Below are positions 16,701-24,870 of a stretch of 64,000 bases of DNA, piece after piece. Below the pieces are notes generated by a model. The model did not search any database. It saw only the letters and a program-made list of their open reading frames with translations, and had not been told where the DNA came from. The stretch is taken from assembly GCF_011761235.1 (NCBI RefSeq), contig NZ_JAAOYW010000001.1:620781-684780 (forward strand), in the 5' to 3' direction. This DNA is from Frigoribacterium faeni (lineage in GTDB: Bacteria; Actinomycetota; Actinomycetes; Actinomycetales; Microbacteriaceae). How positions within the stretch are numbered: position 1 is the first letter of the stretch; the number at the start of each line of letters is the position of its first letter. A program made the translations under genes and the position numbers.

Positions 16701-17421
16701 GCCCGTCGCGCAGCCCGACGACCTCGTCGGCGAGGAGGCGCGCCTTGGCGTCGCGGACGACCGCCGCGATGGTCTGCGCCTCGCGGGCCACCTCGGCCTG
16801 TCGGCCGAGCGGCTTGAGCTGTCGCCGGATCTCGCCGGCGAGGTCGCTCAGCCTCGTGAGGTTCGCCTGCATGGCGTCGAGCTTGCGGAGGGTCTTCTCC
16901 TTGCGGCGCCGGTGCTTGAGGATGCCCGCCGCCTCCTCGACGAAGCCGCGCCGCTCCTCCGGCGTGGCCCGCAGCACCGCGTCGAGCTGCCCCTGCCCGA
17001 CGATGACGTGCATCTCGCGGCCGAGGCCCGAGTCGCTGAGCAGCTCTTGCACGTCGAGCAGGCGGCAGCCCTCGCCGTTGATCGCGTACTCGCTGCCGCC
17101 GTTGCGGAACAACGTGCGGCTGATCGTGACCTCGGCGTAGTCGATCGGCAGGGCGCCGTCGGCGTTGTCGATGGTGAGCACCACCTGCGCACGCCCGAGC
17201 GGGCCGCGGGTGGAGGTGCCCGCGAAGATGACGTCGGCCATCGTGCCGCCGCGCAGCGACTTCGCGCCCTGCTCGCCCATCACCCAGGCGAGCGCGTCGA
17301 CGACGTTGCTCTTGCCCGACCCGTTCGGGCCGACGACGCACGTGACGCCCGGCTCGAAGGCGAACGTGGTCGGCGAGGCGAACGACTTGAAGCCCTTGAG
17401 GGTGAGGCTCTTCAGGTGCAC
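13732..17421 (-). CDS. smc: Chromosome segregation protein SMC
   Basis: A 1229-residue condensin ATPase. The N-terminal head has VVGPNGSGKSN (about 29-39). Long coiled coils flank a hinge near 510-650 (GRPGVRGPVAEHVQVRPGYE). The C-terminal head has LSGGERSLAAVALL near 1110 followed by Walker B FYIMDEVEAALDDANL. A Pro-Gly-rich low-complexity insert (PGPGPGPG near 960) sits in the C-terminal coiled-coil region. The start is GTG. Its stop codon shares bases with the stop of the convergent phosphatase. It follows mutM, as usual in actinobacteria. Confidence 0.96.
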   Translation of the reverse strand: MHLKSLTLKGFKSFASPTTFAFEPGVTCVVGPNGSGKSNVVDALAWVMGEQGAKSLRGGTMADVIFAGTSTRGPLGRAQVVLTIDNADGALPIDYAEVTISRTLFRNGGSEYAINGEGCRLLDVQELLSDSGLGREMHVIVGQGQLDAVLRATPEERRGFVEEAAGILKHRRRKEKTLRKLDAMQANLTRLSDLAGEIRRQLKPLGRQAEVAREAQTIAAVVRDAKARLLADEVVGLRDGLARRSSTEAERRSERNVLQEQLDQAKAREHRLEQQMVGDAVDEARRVAFGLESVQERLRGTASLAQQRLQLLAQQADGPAAPSTVSAGMVADARDEAERLQGGVAQAEQGLAEARAAVVTARASLDALDEEIAAQSALVSRHDLVLGQLRGELDVAQSRLAAVRGEVLRQGTAREAAVARRDAGRAELAELEQAAPRGGAGDEGDDAVDHDARRAEAERAALERQAAVDDLRDRLHAAERERDALAARRGALSLALDRADGTTALVAAGRPGVRGPVAEHVQVRPGYEAAVAAALGSVVDSVLVDDPDAGFGALAHATEAELGRVEVVVAAPERVLPALDVELPDGAVLATSVVDAPAGVLGLLASTVVADDLPTARAAWAAASGHPSPVTVITRSGEVLTDFVLRGGSGAERSRLELVAERDAAAERLGEVEAEAARLADERAEAEEALAASREQVAQAARAAREQQAATAAHEQRLGRLRAQVDAAEAEEARLGASLAAAEEGAVAAVRAVDEARAAHDEHAARPRPILDASARDGLLAEVEQARAVEIERRVQLETVRERVRAEVARAGDLQRQLDEQRAAAEEHARRTVVRQREMGRTSAVLEALPAVLDAVGRSLAEARARLAEQEAARTRQNDELAALRRDERALRERLHGVTETVHGLEMEIYETKLHLGQLLERAASELGLDDEVLVAEYGPDVLVPDDRAAPTGVDAQAAAGEAAPGPGPGPGDATDEASRTAPPAGTPYDRAAQTARLEAASRKLAQLGRVNPLALEEFSALEQRHAFLTEQLADLTGTRRDLLAIIDEIDEKMQTVFASAFDDTQAAFDRVFPILFPGGSGSLHLTDPDDLLATGIEVTVRPAGKKIERLSLLSGGERSLAAVALLIAIFKARPSPFYIMDEVEAALDDANLGRLLAIFEDLRETSQLIVITHQKRTMEIADALYGVSMRQDGVSAVVGQRVVAERATTGADDPAAGGGAAAPVAESA

Positions 17422-17492
17422 GCGCGCCTCCTCACCGGTCTCGGGTGCCGTGTCCGTCCTCCGAGGATAGGCGAGCAGGGGCCTCGCCCCCG

Positions 17493-17511
17493 GGAGGCGC
17501 GGGCCGGGTCA
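17493..17511 (-). repeat. GGAGGCGCGGGCCGGG word abutting the mutM stop
   Basis: The 16-base word lies directly against the mutM TGA. The same 20 bases, stop included, recur at the thiL end (30188-30207). Confidence 0.7.
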
Positions 17512-18528
17512 GGCGACGCGCACCCGCTGGCAGCGGGGGCAGAAGTGGCTCGACCGGTTCATGAACGCCTCGCGCACGATCGCCGTGCCGCAGCGGGGGC
17601 ACGGCCGGCCCTGCTGCCCGTAGGCGGCCAGGCTGTGGCTGAAGTAGCCCGACTGCCCGTTCACGTTGACGTACTGCGCGTCGAAGCTCGTGCCGCCCTC
17701 GCCGAGCGCCTTGAGCAGCACGGCGCGCACCTCGGCCACGAGGAGGCGCGCGCGGGCCCGCGAGAGGGCCTCGGTCGGCTGCTCGGGGTGGAGGCGCGCG
17801 GCCCAGAGGCTCTCGTCGGCGTAGATGTTGCCCACGCCGCTGAGCAGGCCCTGGTCGAGCAGGGCGCGCTTGACGCCCGTGCGACGGGCCAGGAGGCGGG
17901 TGACGACCGCGGCCTCGTCGAAGGCGGGGTCGAGGGGGTCGCGGGCGATGTGGGCGACCTGCTGCGGCACGCGCGTCGCCCAGTCGGCGACGGGACGGGC
18001 GGCCGCGGGGACGCCGCCGCGAGCCCGGGCGTCGGTGCCGTCGTCCGCGAGCTCGGCGTCGGCGTCGGCCGACCCCAGCAGGTGCGCGCCCGAGTAGCCC
18101 GCGGCCCGCCCGTCGGGCGTCGGCACGGTCTCGTCGAGCGCCATCGAGCCGAAGATGCGCTGGTCGACGAACGCCAGGCGGACGGCGCCGTGGCTCGGGC
18201 TGTCGACGTCGAGCCGGATGCGCATCAGGCGGTCGCCCGGGTGGTCGGAGCTGCGCAGCAGCACCTGGCCGCTCATGCCGAGGTGCGCGACGAGGGCGAG
18301 CGGGTGGTCGTGCGGCTCGGCGGGCTCGAACGGGAACCAGAGGAACTTGCCCCGTCGCACCGCCGCGTCGACCGTGCCGCCGACGAGCCGGTCGACGAAG
18401 TCGACCGACGGGCCGCGGTGCCGCTTGAGCGAGCGGTCGTCGAGCACGGTGACGCCGGTGACGACGGCGCCGGCCACGACCGGCGCCAGACCGGCGCGGA
18501 CGACCTCGACCTCGGGCAGCTCGGGCAC
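17509..18528 (-). CDS. mutM: Formamidopyrimidine-DNA glycosylase (Fpg/MutM)
   Basis: A 339-residue base-excision repair enzyme that removes 8-oxoguanine and opens the strand by beta-delta elimination. The catalytic Pro2-Glu3 (PELPEVEVVRAGL) and the conserved Lys61 in RRGKFLWF are present. The helix-two-turn-helix has LLDQGLLSGVGNIYADE, and the zinc finger ends the protein with CPRCG and CPRCQ. It is longer than typical because of an Ala/Asp-rich insert around residues 143-180. The start is GTG at 18528, four bases after the rnc stop. Confidence 0.95.
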   Translation of the reverse strand: MPELPEVEVVRAGLAPVVAGAVVTGVTVLDDRSLKRHRGPSVDFVDRLVGGTVDAAVRRGKFLWFPFEPAEPHDHPLALVAHLGMSGQVLLRSSDHPGDRLMRIRLDVDSPSHGAVRLAFVDQRIFGSMALDETVPTPDGRAAGYSGAHLLGSADADAELADDGTDARARGGVPAAARPVADWATRVPQQVAHIARDPLDPAFDEAAVVTRLLARRTGVKRALLDQGLLSGVGNIYADESLWAARLHPEQPTEALSRARARLLVAEVRAVLLKALGEGGTSFDAQYVNVNGQSGYFSHSLAAYGQQGRPCPRCGTAIVREAFMNRSSHFCPRCQRVRVA

Positions 18529-18532
18529 GGGG

Positions 18533-19264
18533 TCAGCGGTCGCCGCTCGAGAGCCGCGTCCAGGCCTCGAGCGCCGCGGCCATCTCGGCCTGCTTCTTGC
18601 TGCTGCCCGTGCCCAGGGCGACGTCGTCGGGCGAGTCGCCGAGGCGCACGGCCGCGTGGAAGCGCTTGTCGTGGTCGGGGCCGCTGTCGGTCACGTGGTA
18701 GGTCGGGGTGCCCCGACCACGGGCCGCGGCGAGCTCTTGCAGGCTCGTCTTCGGGTCCATCGCGGCGCCGAAGCGCGCGGGGTCGTCGAGCAGCGGGGCC
18801 ACGAGGCGCAGCACGAAGGCGGTGGCCGCCTCGCCGCCGGCGTCGAGGTAGGTCGCGCCGATGATCGCCTCGACGGTGTCGGCGAGGATCGACGGCTTGT
18901 CGCGGCCGCCCGTCAGCTCTTCGCCGCGGCCGAGGCGCAGGTGCGCGCCGAGCCCGATGTTGCGGGCCACCTCGGCCAGGGCGACGGTGCTGACGAGGCT
19001 GGCCCGGCGCTTGGCGAGCTCGCCCTCGTCGAGGTCGGGGTTCTCGGTGAAGAGCATCACCGTGACGGCCTGCCCGAGGATCGAGTCGCCGAGGAACTCG
19101 AGCCGCTCGTTGTTCGCGATGCCGCCGTGCTCGTAGGCGTACGAGCGGTGCGTGAGCGCCAGCTCGATCAGGTCGTCGCGCACCTCGATGCCGAGCTGCA
19201 CCAACAGATCAGCCCGGTCGGCACGAGGGCTCGACGCGGGCTGATCAGGGAGTGACGTGGTCAC
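18533..19264 (-). CDS. rnc: Ribonuclease III
   Basis: A 243-residue double-stranded RNA endonuclease that matures rRNA. The signature NERLEFLGD (52-60) and the second acidic site DTVEAIIGATYLDAG belong to the nuclease domain. A C-terminal dsRBD (about 165-240) ends GTGSSKKQAEMAAALEAW. The start is taken as GTG at 19264, 11 bases after the rpmF stop; the upstream residues in the same frame are rpmF read out of frame. The order rpmF-rnc-mutM-smc is conserved. Confidence 0.94.
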   Translation of the reverse strand: MTTSLPDQPASSPRADRADLLVQLGIEVRDDLIELALTHRSYAYEHGGIANNERLEFLGDSILGQAVTVMLFTENPDLDEGELAKRRASLVSTVALAEVARNIGLGAHLRLGRGEELTGGRDKPSILADTVEAIIGATYLDAGGEAATAFVLRLVAPLLDDPARFGAAMDPKTSLQELAAARGRGTPTYHVTDSGPDHDKRFHAAVRLGDSPDDVALGTGSSKKQAEMAAALEAWTRLSSGDR

Positions 19265-19275
19265 GGGAGACGGGT

Positions 19276-19479
19276 TCAGACGTCGGCGACCTTGCGGCCC
19301 TTGTACTCCATGTACAGGGCGGTGCCGGCGCTGTCCTCGACGACCTTGGCGCGGTGCGGGAGGCAATAGGTGACCTTGCCGTTCTCGACGGTCTTCACCA
19401 GCTGGACGGGAGTGGCCTTCCACTGCGACCGGCGGGCGTGGGTGTTCGAGCGTGACTGCTTCCTCTTGGGAACGGCCAT
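19276..19479 (-). CDS. rpmF: 50S ribosomal protein L32
   Basis: A 67-residue L32 starting [20 protein letters not shown], an unmistakable N-terminus. The form lacks the four-cysteine zinc knuckle of some L32 proteins: no Cys pair follows the N-terminal helix, and only a single Cys appears in VTYCLPH. A zinc-independent version is therefore likely. It lies between yceD and rnc. Confidence 0.96.
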   Translation of the reverse strand: MAVPKRKQSRSNTHARRSQWKATPVQLVKTVENGKVTYCLPHRAKVVEDSAGTALYMEYKGRKVADV

Positions 19480-19548
19480 GAGGTTCTCTTCTCTGTTGCG
19501 GCCCCCTCGCGGGGACCTGGTCTGACGTGGGTGGGTGACGCGGTGGTC

Positions 19549-20151
19549 TCAGCGCTGCTCGTCGTCTGCACCGGGCTCACGGGGAGCCTGGACAGGTGAC
19601 TCGTCGCGCTGCGACGCGCCGTCGGCAGGTGCCGATTCAGCCTGGAACCCCGCGAGGGCCGACCACCGGGGATCGACGTCTTCACGAGGCTGGTAGTCGG
19701 GGATGTCCTCGACTCGTTCGCCCGTCACCGGGTCGAGTCCAGGGCAGTCCGGACGACAGACCGGCTGGAAGGGCAGTGACAGGACCACTGCGTCTCTGAC
19801 CACTGGTTCAAGATCCACGTGATCGTCTTGAACCTGGTAGTCAAAAGCTTCGTCGACAGCGTACGCGAAAAGCTCGGCGAAATCGACTTCGACAGGCACG
19901 CTGATCGCCTTGAGGCAGCGGCTGCACTCGCCGGTCGCGGTGCCGGACACGTGCGACGACACGAGGATGCCGTCGTGCAGGCCCTCGAGCCGCACGTCGA
20001 GCTCGAGCACGTCGCCCGCCTGGACGGCGACCTGCCCCTCGCCGAGGCGCTCGGGCACCACGACCTCGATCGAGTGCTCGCGCATCTCGCCCGCACGGTG
20101 CAGGAGGTCGTAGACCGACAGCGTCCAGGGGGTCTTGGTGTAGTGAGGCAC
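19549..20151 (-). CDS. YceD/DUF177 family protein
   Basis: A 200-residue member of DUF177, linked in other bacteria to 23S rRNA or L32 synthesis and nearly always encoded before rpmF. YDLLHRAGEMREH near the N-terminus, ECSRCLKAI with its Cys pair, and VCRPDCPGLDP with a second Cys pair are the family's probable metal site. The GTG start at 20151 gives PHYTKTPWTLSVYDLL. The C-terminal 40 residues are acidic and variable. About one third of codons from 19893 downward end in A or T, unlike neighbouring genes. Confidence 0.9.
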   Translation of the reverse strand: MPHYTKTPWTLSVYDLLHRAGEMREHSIEVVVPERLGEGQVAVQAGDVLELDVRLEGLHDGILVSSHVSGTATGECSRCLKAISVPVEVDFAELFAYAVDEAFDYQVQDDHVDLEPVVRDAVVLSLPFQPVCRPDCPGLDPVTGERVEDIPDYQPREDVDPRWSALAGFQAESAPADGASQRDESPVQAPREPGADDEQR

Positions 20152-20162
20152 GAGGGGAGAGT

Positions 20163-22454
20163 CTACGCACCTGCGGCGCGTCGCGCCTCCGTGGTCGCCA
20201 CGAGCGAACGGGGCGCAAGCAGGGCCGCCGCCCGTCGGCCCCGGGACGAGGAGGCGCGGAGGCCGCGGAGCACCCGGCGCGCGTCGTCCGCGACGTGCCC
20301 GCCCGCGGGGTCGGCGCCGAAGCGTTCGCCCTCGAGGGCCGCGGCCAGCGAGGCCAGGGCGACGCGCGCCTCCTCGTCCGGACGCGGCGCCGAGCGCAGC
20401 ACCTCGTCGAGCGCGGCCGCCCCCGAGGCCGGCGTCGCCCCGGACGGAGGCGCGAGCCCGAGGTCGAGCGCCGTGTCGAGCACCTCGCGCCAGGCGGCCA
20501 GCGCGCGGTCGGGCGGGTCGGCGGTCAGCCGACGGCGTCGCCGGGCGCCGCGCAGTCCCGAGGGGACCACGAGCAGGGCGGCGAGGACGGCGAGCCCGAG
20601 GGCCCCGCCGACCACGGGGGCCGGGCCGGCCCCGCCCTGCTGCGCGGACGCGTCCTGCGACTCGTCGGCGCCGGGCGTCGGTCCGCCCGCGGAGGGGGCC
20701 GTCGAGGGCTCGTCGGCCGTGGGCTCGGGCGTGGCCGCGTCGGAGGCGCTCGGCGCGGCGGAGGGCTCGACGCCGGTCTCCTGCAGGTACGACTGCGGCG
20801 TGCCCAGCCCGACCGTCGGCTCGAACGGCACCCAGCCGAGGCCCTCGAAGTACAGCTCGGGCCAGGTGTGCAGGTCGTCGCTGCTCACGGCGCGGGCGGT
20901 CTCGTCGCCGAAGCCCGTCGGCGTGCCCGGCAGGAACCCGACCGCCATGCGCGAGGGGATGCCCAGCGTGCGGGCCATCACGGCCATCGCCGAGGCGAAG
21001 TGGACGCAGTAGCCGCTCTTGACCTCGAGGAACCGCTCGACCGCGTCCAGGCCGTTCCCGTCGTAGCCCTCGTCGACGGGCGTCTCCTCCGAGTAGGTGA
21101 AGTCGCCGTCGCGGAACCAGTCCTGCAGCGCGACCGCGGCGTCGAAGGGGTTGGCCGCGTCGGCCGTGACCTCGGCGGCGAGGTCGCTGACCGTGCGCGG
21201 GACGCCGTCGACCGAGAGGTAGGCCGACATGTCGGCGCCCTGGTCGCCCAGGGCGGCCACGACCTGCTCGGGGCTGGGGTCGACCGGGCGGCTCTCGACC
21301 GTGTAGTCGAGGCCCTGGGTGCTCTCGGTCGTGCTGCGCACCGTGACGCCCGACTGGTCCACGTACGACCAGCCGTCGTCGAGGCCGGTGATCGTCTGCG
21401 GCGGCACGGGCACGGGCAGGTACGGGCTCCGCAGCGCGCCGATGCTGACCTCGGTGCTGACGACGCGACGAGAGGTGCCCTCGGCGATGCCGGGGGCGTC
21501 GGGCAGGGCCTCGACGTCCAGGTCGGGGTCGACGTCGGCGTCGGCCGGGCTCCAGGTGCGGCCGCTGAAGTCGACGAGGTCGACGAGCTTGAGGTAGGTG
21601 CCGTCGGTGTCGGACGAGCGGTACGTGAGCACCGTGAGGGGCGCGCCGCGGCGCAGGTCGTCGCCGAGGTCGACGACGGGGTTGACGCCCGTCGCGAGCC
21701 CCGTCCCGGTGCCGACGCCGCTGAGCGGGGCGACGCCGCCGAACGGCACGACCGCGGTCAGGAGCGCCGCCACGCCGACGGCCGCGACTCCCCCGACGGC
21801 GGCGGACCGCGTCGGACGGCGCCCGGTGGAGACCGCGAGGAGCGCGAGCCAGAGCAGCACCGCCAGGACCACCCACGGCCAGCGGACCGCCGTGCCGGGC
21901 ACGAAGGACGGCACGGCGAGCACCACGGCGGGGAACGCCCCGGTGAGCCCGGGCAGGCGGCCCACCGTGGCCACCAGGTCGCTGACGACGGCCACGCCGA
22001 GCACGGCCGCGACGACGACGGCGAGCAGGCCGTCCTGCACCTCGACGGGGGCCGTGCCCTCGACGATCGTCGTGGTGGCCTGGTCGGCGAGGTCGCGGAG
22101 GCGCTGCACGGTCGCGGCCGTCGGCACGACGCCGAGCACGGCCGTCCCGCCCGAGACGAGGGCGGAGGTGACGAGCAGGCCGGAGACGAGCCCGGCGAGC
22201 CAGCCGCCGAGCGGGCCCGCGCCGAGCGCCCTGACCCCGAGGGAGGCGCCCAGCACGACGGCCGAGACGCCGGCGCCCGCGACCCACCAGCCGACGCCCT
22301 GGAACAGCGACGAGAGGCTCGCGAGCGACGCGACGAGGGTGAGCCAGACGAGCAGGCTCACCGCCCAGCCGGTCGGCGCGGCCGCCCGCGGACGCGGCGA
22401 CGGCCGGCGGTCGGCGGCGGCAGCGGGGGCGAGGGCGCGGGCGCGGTCAGCCAT
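20163..22454 (-). CDS. TgpA-like transglutaminase membrane protein (DUF3488/transglutaminase-like)
   Basis: A 763-residue membrane enzyme. About six helices span residues 35-225 (TgpA N-terminal region). A large extracellular part carries a papain-like transglutaminase core near 400-560 with Cys in KSGYCVHFASAMAVMAR (about 481), His in DLHTWPE and Asp downstream. Another membrane helix lies near 625-650 (VVGGALGLAVLAALLVVPSG), followed by a DUF4129-like C-terminal tail. The ATG at 22454 overlaps the DUF58 gene end by eight bases. With DUF58 and MoxR it forms a common cluster of unsettled function, possibly in envelope protein processing or crosslinking. Confidence 0.88.
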   Translation of the reverse strand: MADRARALAPAAAADRRPSPRPRAAAPTGWAVSLLVWLTLVASLASLSSLFQGVGWWVAGAGVSAVVLGASLGVRALGAGPLGGWLAGLVSGLLVTSALVSGGTAVLGVVPTAATVQRLRDLADQATTTIVEGTAPVEVQDGLLAVVVAAVLGVAVVSDLVATVGRLPGLTGAFPAVVLAVPSFVPGTAVRWPWVVLAVLLWLALLAVSTGRRPTRSAAVGGVAAVGVAALLTAVVPFGGVAPLSGVGTGTGLATGVNPVVDLGDDLRRGAPLTVLTYRSSDTDGTYLKLVDLVDFSGRTWSPADADVDPDLDVEALPDAPGIAEGTSRRVVSTEVSIGALRSPYLPVPVPPQTITGLDDGWSYVDQSGVTVRSTTESTQGLDYTVESRPVDPSPEQVVAALGDQGADMSAYLSVDGVPRTVSDLAAEVTADAANPFDAAVALQDWFRDGDFTYSEETPVDEGYDGNGLDAVERFLEVKSGYCVHFASAMAVMARTLGIPSRMAVGFLPGTPTGFGDETARAVSSDDLHTWPELYFEGLGWVPFEPTVGLGTPQSYLQETGVEPSAAPSASDAATPEPTADEPSTAPSAGGPTPGADESQDASAQQGGAGPAPVVGGALGLAVLAALLVVPSGLRGARRRRRLTADPPDRALAAWREVLDTALDLGLAPPSGATPASGAAALDEVLRSAPRPDEEARVALASLAAALEGERFGADPAGGHVADDARRVLRGLRASSSRGRRAAALLAPRSLVATTEARRAAGA

Positions 22455-23712
22455 CGAGCAGCCCTGCCCCTCGGACGACGTCGGCGACGGCCTCGTCGGA
22501 GCCCGCCTCGACGACCCGCCAGCGCGAGCCGCGCAGCAGCTCGGCCACCTCGGCAGGGCGGAGGGGCGCGTCGCCTGCGTCGGCGGCGGACGGGCGACCC
22601 GTGTGCGTGAAGTCGAGCGCGGGCGAGACCACCACGGCGACCGCGGAGGCGCCGACCGCCCGGGACCGCACGAGGACGTCGAGGTCACGGCGGCGGAGCC
22701 CGGAGACGACGGCGACGACGGGCTCCCGCGCCGCCGCGGACGGGGCGGGGACGCCGGCGGGGTCGTCGAGGACCACGTCGGCGAGAGCCTCGAGGAACGC
22801 CCCGGTCGACTCGGGGTCGTGCCGGGCCACGAGGTCGCCGTCGGGCGTCGTGACGACCGCGACCGAGCCGGCGTGGCCCCACTCGACGGCGAGCGTGGCC
22901 ACGAGCGACAGGGCCCACTCGAACGAGTCGCTGTGCCGGCCTGCTCCCCCGGGGCCGGTGGTCGCGTCGTCCCACGCCCCGAGCGCCGTCGGCAGGACGA
23001 GGCGGACGTGGGGCAGGCCGTGCTGCTCCTCCTGGCGCACCATGAGGTCGTCGTGCCGGGCCGTCGCCTTCCAGTGGACGCGCCGCATGGGGTCGCCCCG
23101 GCGGTACTCGCGCGTGACGGGGTCGTCCTCGGCGCCCGTCAGGCTCTGGCCCCGCTGGCGACGGGCGCCGTCGCCGAGCGCCCGTGACTCGCGGGCGAGG
23201 CCGAGGTCGAGCACCTCGGGCACGACGACGAGCTCGTGCATGCCGGGCACGGACGTGCGGCGGCGCCCGACCCCGAACGACTCGACGAGGTCGACGGTGA
23301 GCGGCCCCAGACGGTGACGGCCGCGGACGAGGTCGTCGTGACGGAACACGGCCGAGGAGGTGCGGCCCGGCTCGAGCGCCACGGTCGCGGACTCGGCCGA
23401 CGGGCCGCCCTGCCAGGGCAGGCCCTCGCGCAGCACGACGACCTGGCCACGGCCCCTCGGGACGAGCGAGAGGGTCTCGACGACGGACCGGCCCGCGACG
23501 CCGCGGTCGGGGCCGAAGCGCCGGGCGACGTCGAGGTCGGCGCGCCGGAACACGAGGGACACGAGCACGGCCGCGACGAGCAGCACGAGCACGAGGCCCG
23601 CGAAGACCAGGGGCGTCGAGTCGAGCAGCACGCCGGCCACGACGGCGACCGCGCCCGCGCCGACCACGCCCGCCCCGCGCGCCGTGGGGCGCGGCGCCTG
23701 CCCGAGCGCCAC
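22447..23712 (-). CDS. DUF58 domain-containing membrane protein
   Basis: A 421-residue protein. Two N-terminal membrane helices span about 15-55. The DUF58 core is marked by EYRRGDPMRRVHWKATARHD near 200-220, the family hallmark. The C-terminal half looks like a von Willebrand A-type domain. It starts with GTG two bases after the moxR stop. Together with MoxR (ATPase) and the transglutaminase this is the MoxR-DUF58-TgpA trio, thought to act as a chaperone and membrane-effector module. Its substrate here is unknown. Confidence 0.88.
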   Translation of the reverse strand: MALGQAPRPTARGAGVVGAGAVAVVAGVLLDSTPLVFAGLVLVLLVAAVLVSLVFRRADLDVARRFGPDRGVAGRSVVETLSLVPRGRGQVVVLREGLPWQGGPSAESATVALEPGRTSSAVFRHDDLVRGRHRLGPLTVDLVESFGVGRRRTSVPGMHELVVVPEVLDLGLARESRALGDGARRQRGQSLTGAEDDPVTREYRRGDPMRRVHWKATARHDDLMVRQEEQHGLPHVRLVLPTALGAWDDATTGPGGAGRHSDSFEWALSLVATLAVEWGHAGSVAVVTTPDGDLVARHDPESTGAFLEALADVVLDDPAGVPAPSAAAREPVVAVVSGLRRRDLDVLVRSRAVGASAVAVVVSPALDFTHTGRPSAADAGDAPLRPAEVAELLRGSRWRVVEAGSDEAVADVVRGAGLLDG

Positions 23713-23714
23713 GG

Positions 23715-24758
23715 TCAGCGGGCGTCGGCGGGGTCGCCGAGCGGCACGTCGGTCGCGGCGACGACGTCGGCGACGAGGTCGTAGGCCGCCGTCACCGCCC
23801 CGGCGCCGGCGCGGCCGGCCAGGATGATGCGGTGCCCGAGCACGGGGCCGCTGAGCGCGTCGACGTCGTCGGGCACCACGAACGAGCGGCCATTCAGCGC
23901 CGCCCACGACTTGGCCGCGCGCATCAGCTGCAGCGTCGCACGGGGGCTGGCGCCGAGCCGCACCTCGGGGTGCACGCGCGTGGCCTGGACGATGCGGACC
24001 GCGTAGCGCTCCACCGCCTCGGCCGTGTAGACGCCCCGGACGGCCGCGATCATGCGGGTCAGGTCGTCGAGCGAGACGAGCGGCCGGAGCACGTCGAGGG
24101 GGCTGGTGCGCTCGCGCTGGCGGAGCATGCGCAGCTCGCTCTCGGCGTCGGGGTAGCCGAGCGAGATGCGGGCCATGAAGCGGTCGCGCTGCGCCTCGGG
24201 CAGCGCGTAGGTGCCCTCCATCTCGACCGGGTTCTGCGTCGCGACGACGAGGAACGGGTCGGGCAGCGGGTGGGTCACGCCGTCGACGGTGACCTGGCGC
24301 TCCTCCAGGCTCTCGAGCAGGGCCGACTGGGTCTTGGGCGAGGCCCGGTTGATCTCGTCGCCGATGACGACGTTGGCGAACACGGGGCCGGGCACGAACT
24401 GGAAGCCGCCCCGCTCGCGGTCGTAGACCGAGACGCCCGTGATGTCGCTCGGCAGCAGGTCGGGCGTGAACTGGATGCGGGTCACCGTGGCGTCGACGGC
24501 CTTCGCGAGGGCCCGGGCGAGCTGCGTCTTGCCCACGCCGGGGACGTCCTCGATGAGGAGGTGCCCCTCGGCGAGCAGGACCGTGAGGGCCGTGCTGATG
24601 GCCCCGTCCTTGCCGTCGATCACCGTGGCGACGGCCTCGAGCACGCCACGGGCCTTCTGCTGCACCTCGTCCAGCTCCATGGGCGGCAGGGCCGGGGCGG
24701 CCTCGGGCCGACGGCGCTCTCGGCGGGCCTCGCTGCTGGGGGTGGTCGTCGTCGTCAT
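23715..24758 (-). CDS. MoxR family AAA+ ATPase
   Basis: A 347-residue AAA_3 ATPase. Walker A VPGVGKTQLAR is near 72-82, and VVIGDEINRASPKTQSALLE is Walker B with sensor. The FLVVATQNPVEMEGTYALPEAQRDRF box is diagnostic of MoxR. A Thr-rich, then Arg-rich tail opens the protein; ATG at 24758 is chosen although ATG-like starts near PPMELDEV would also leave the domain intact. MoxR ATPases assist folding or metal insertion of vWA-domain partners, here probably the adjacent DUF58 protein. Confidence 0.92.
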   Translation of the reverse strand: MTTTTTPSSEARRERRRPEAAPALPPMELDEVQQKARGVLEAVATVIDGKDGAISTALTVLLAEGHLLIEDVPGVGKTQLARALAKAVDATVTRIQFTPDLLPSDITGVSVYDRERGGFQFVPGPVFANVVIGDEINRASPKTQSALLESLEERQVTVDGVTHPLPDPFLVVATQNPVEMEGTYALPEAQRDRFMARISLGYPDAESELRMLRQRERTSPLDVLRPLVSLDDLTRMIAAVRGVYTAEAVERYAVRIVQATRVHPEVRLGASPRATLQLMRAAKSWAALNGRSFVVPDDVDALSGPVLGHRIILAGRAGAGAVTAAYDLVADVVAATDVPLGDPADAR

Positions 24759-24870
24759 CGTCGTCTCTCGGGTGCCGGGCGGGGTCGTGGTCGGGCCGTG
24801 CTGCGGTGCGGGATCGTCTGCTGTCGTCGTCTGTCGTCGTGGTTCGGAGCCGGGGGCCCGGCGGGCGGGG

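Noticed and set aside
13684-18864. A 1726-codon open frame on the plus strand opposite smc and mutM
   Set aside because: It is the antisense shadow of G/C-ending codons in smc, mutM and rnc, has a low-complexity composition and resembles no protein.
24740-24850. Dense GTC/GTCGTC repeats near the moxR start, checked as CRISPR or microsatellite
   Set aside because: Units are irregular, no spacers are present, and part is the Thr codons at the MoxR N-terminus.
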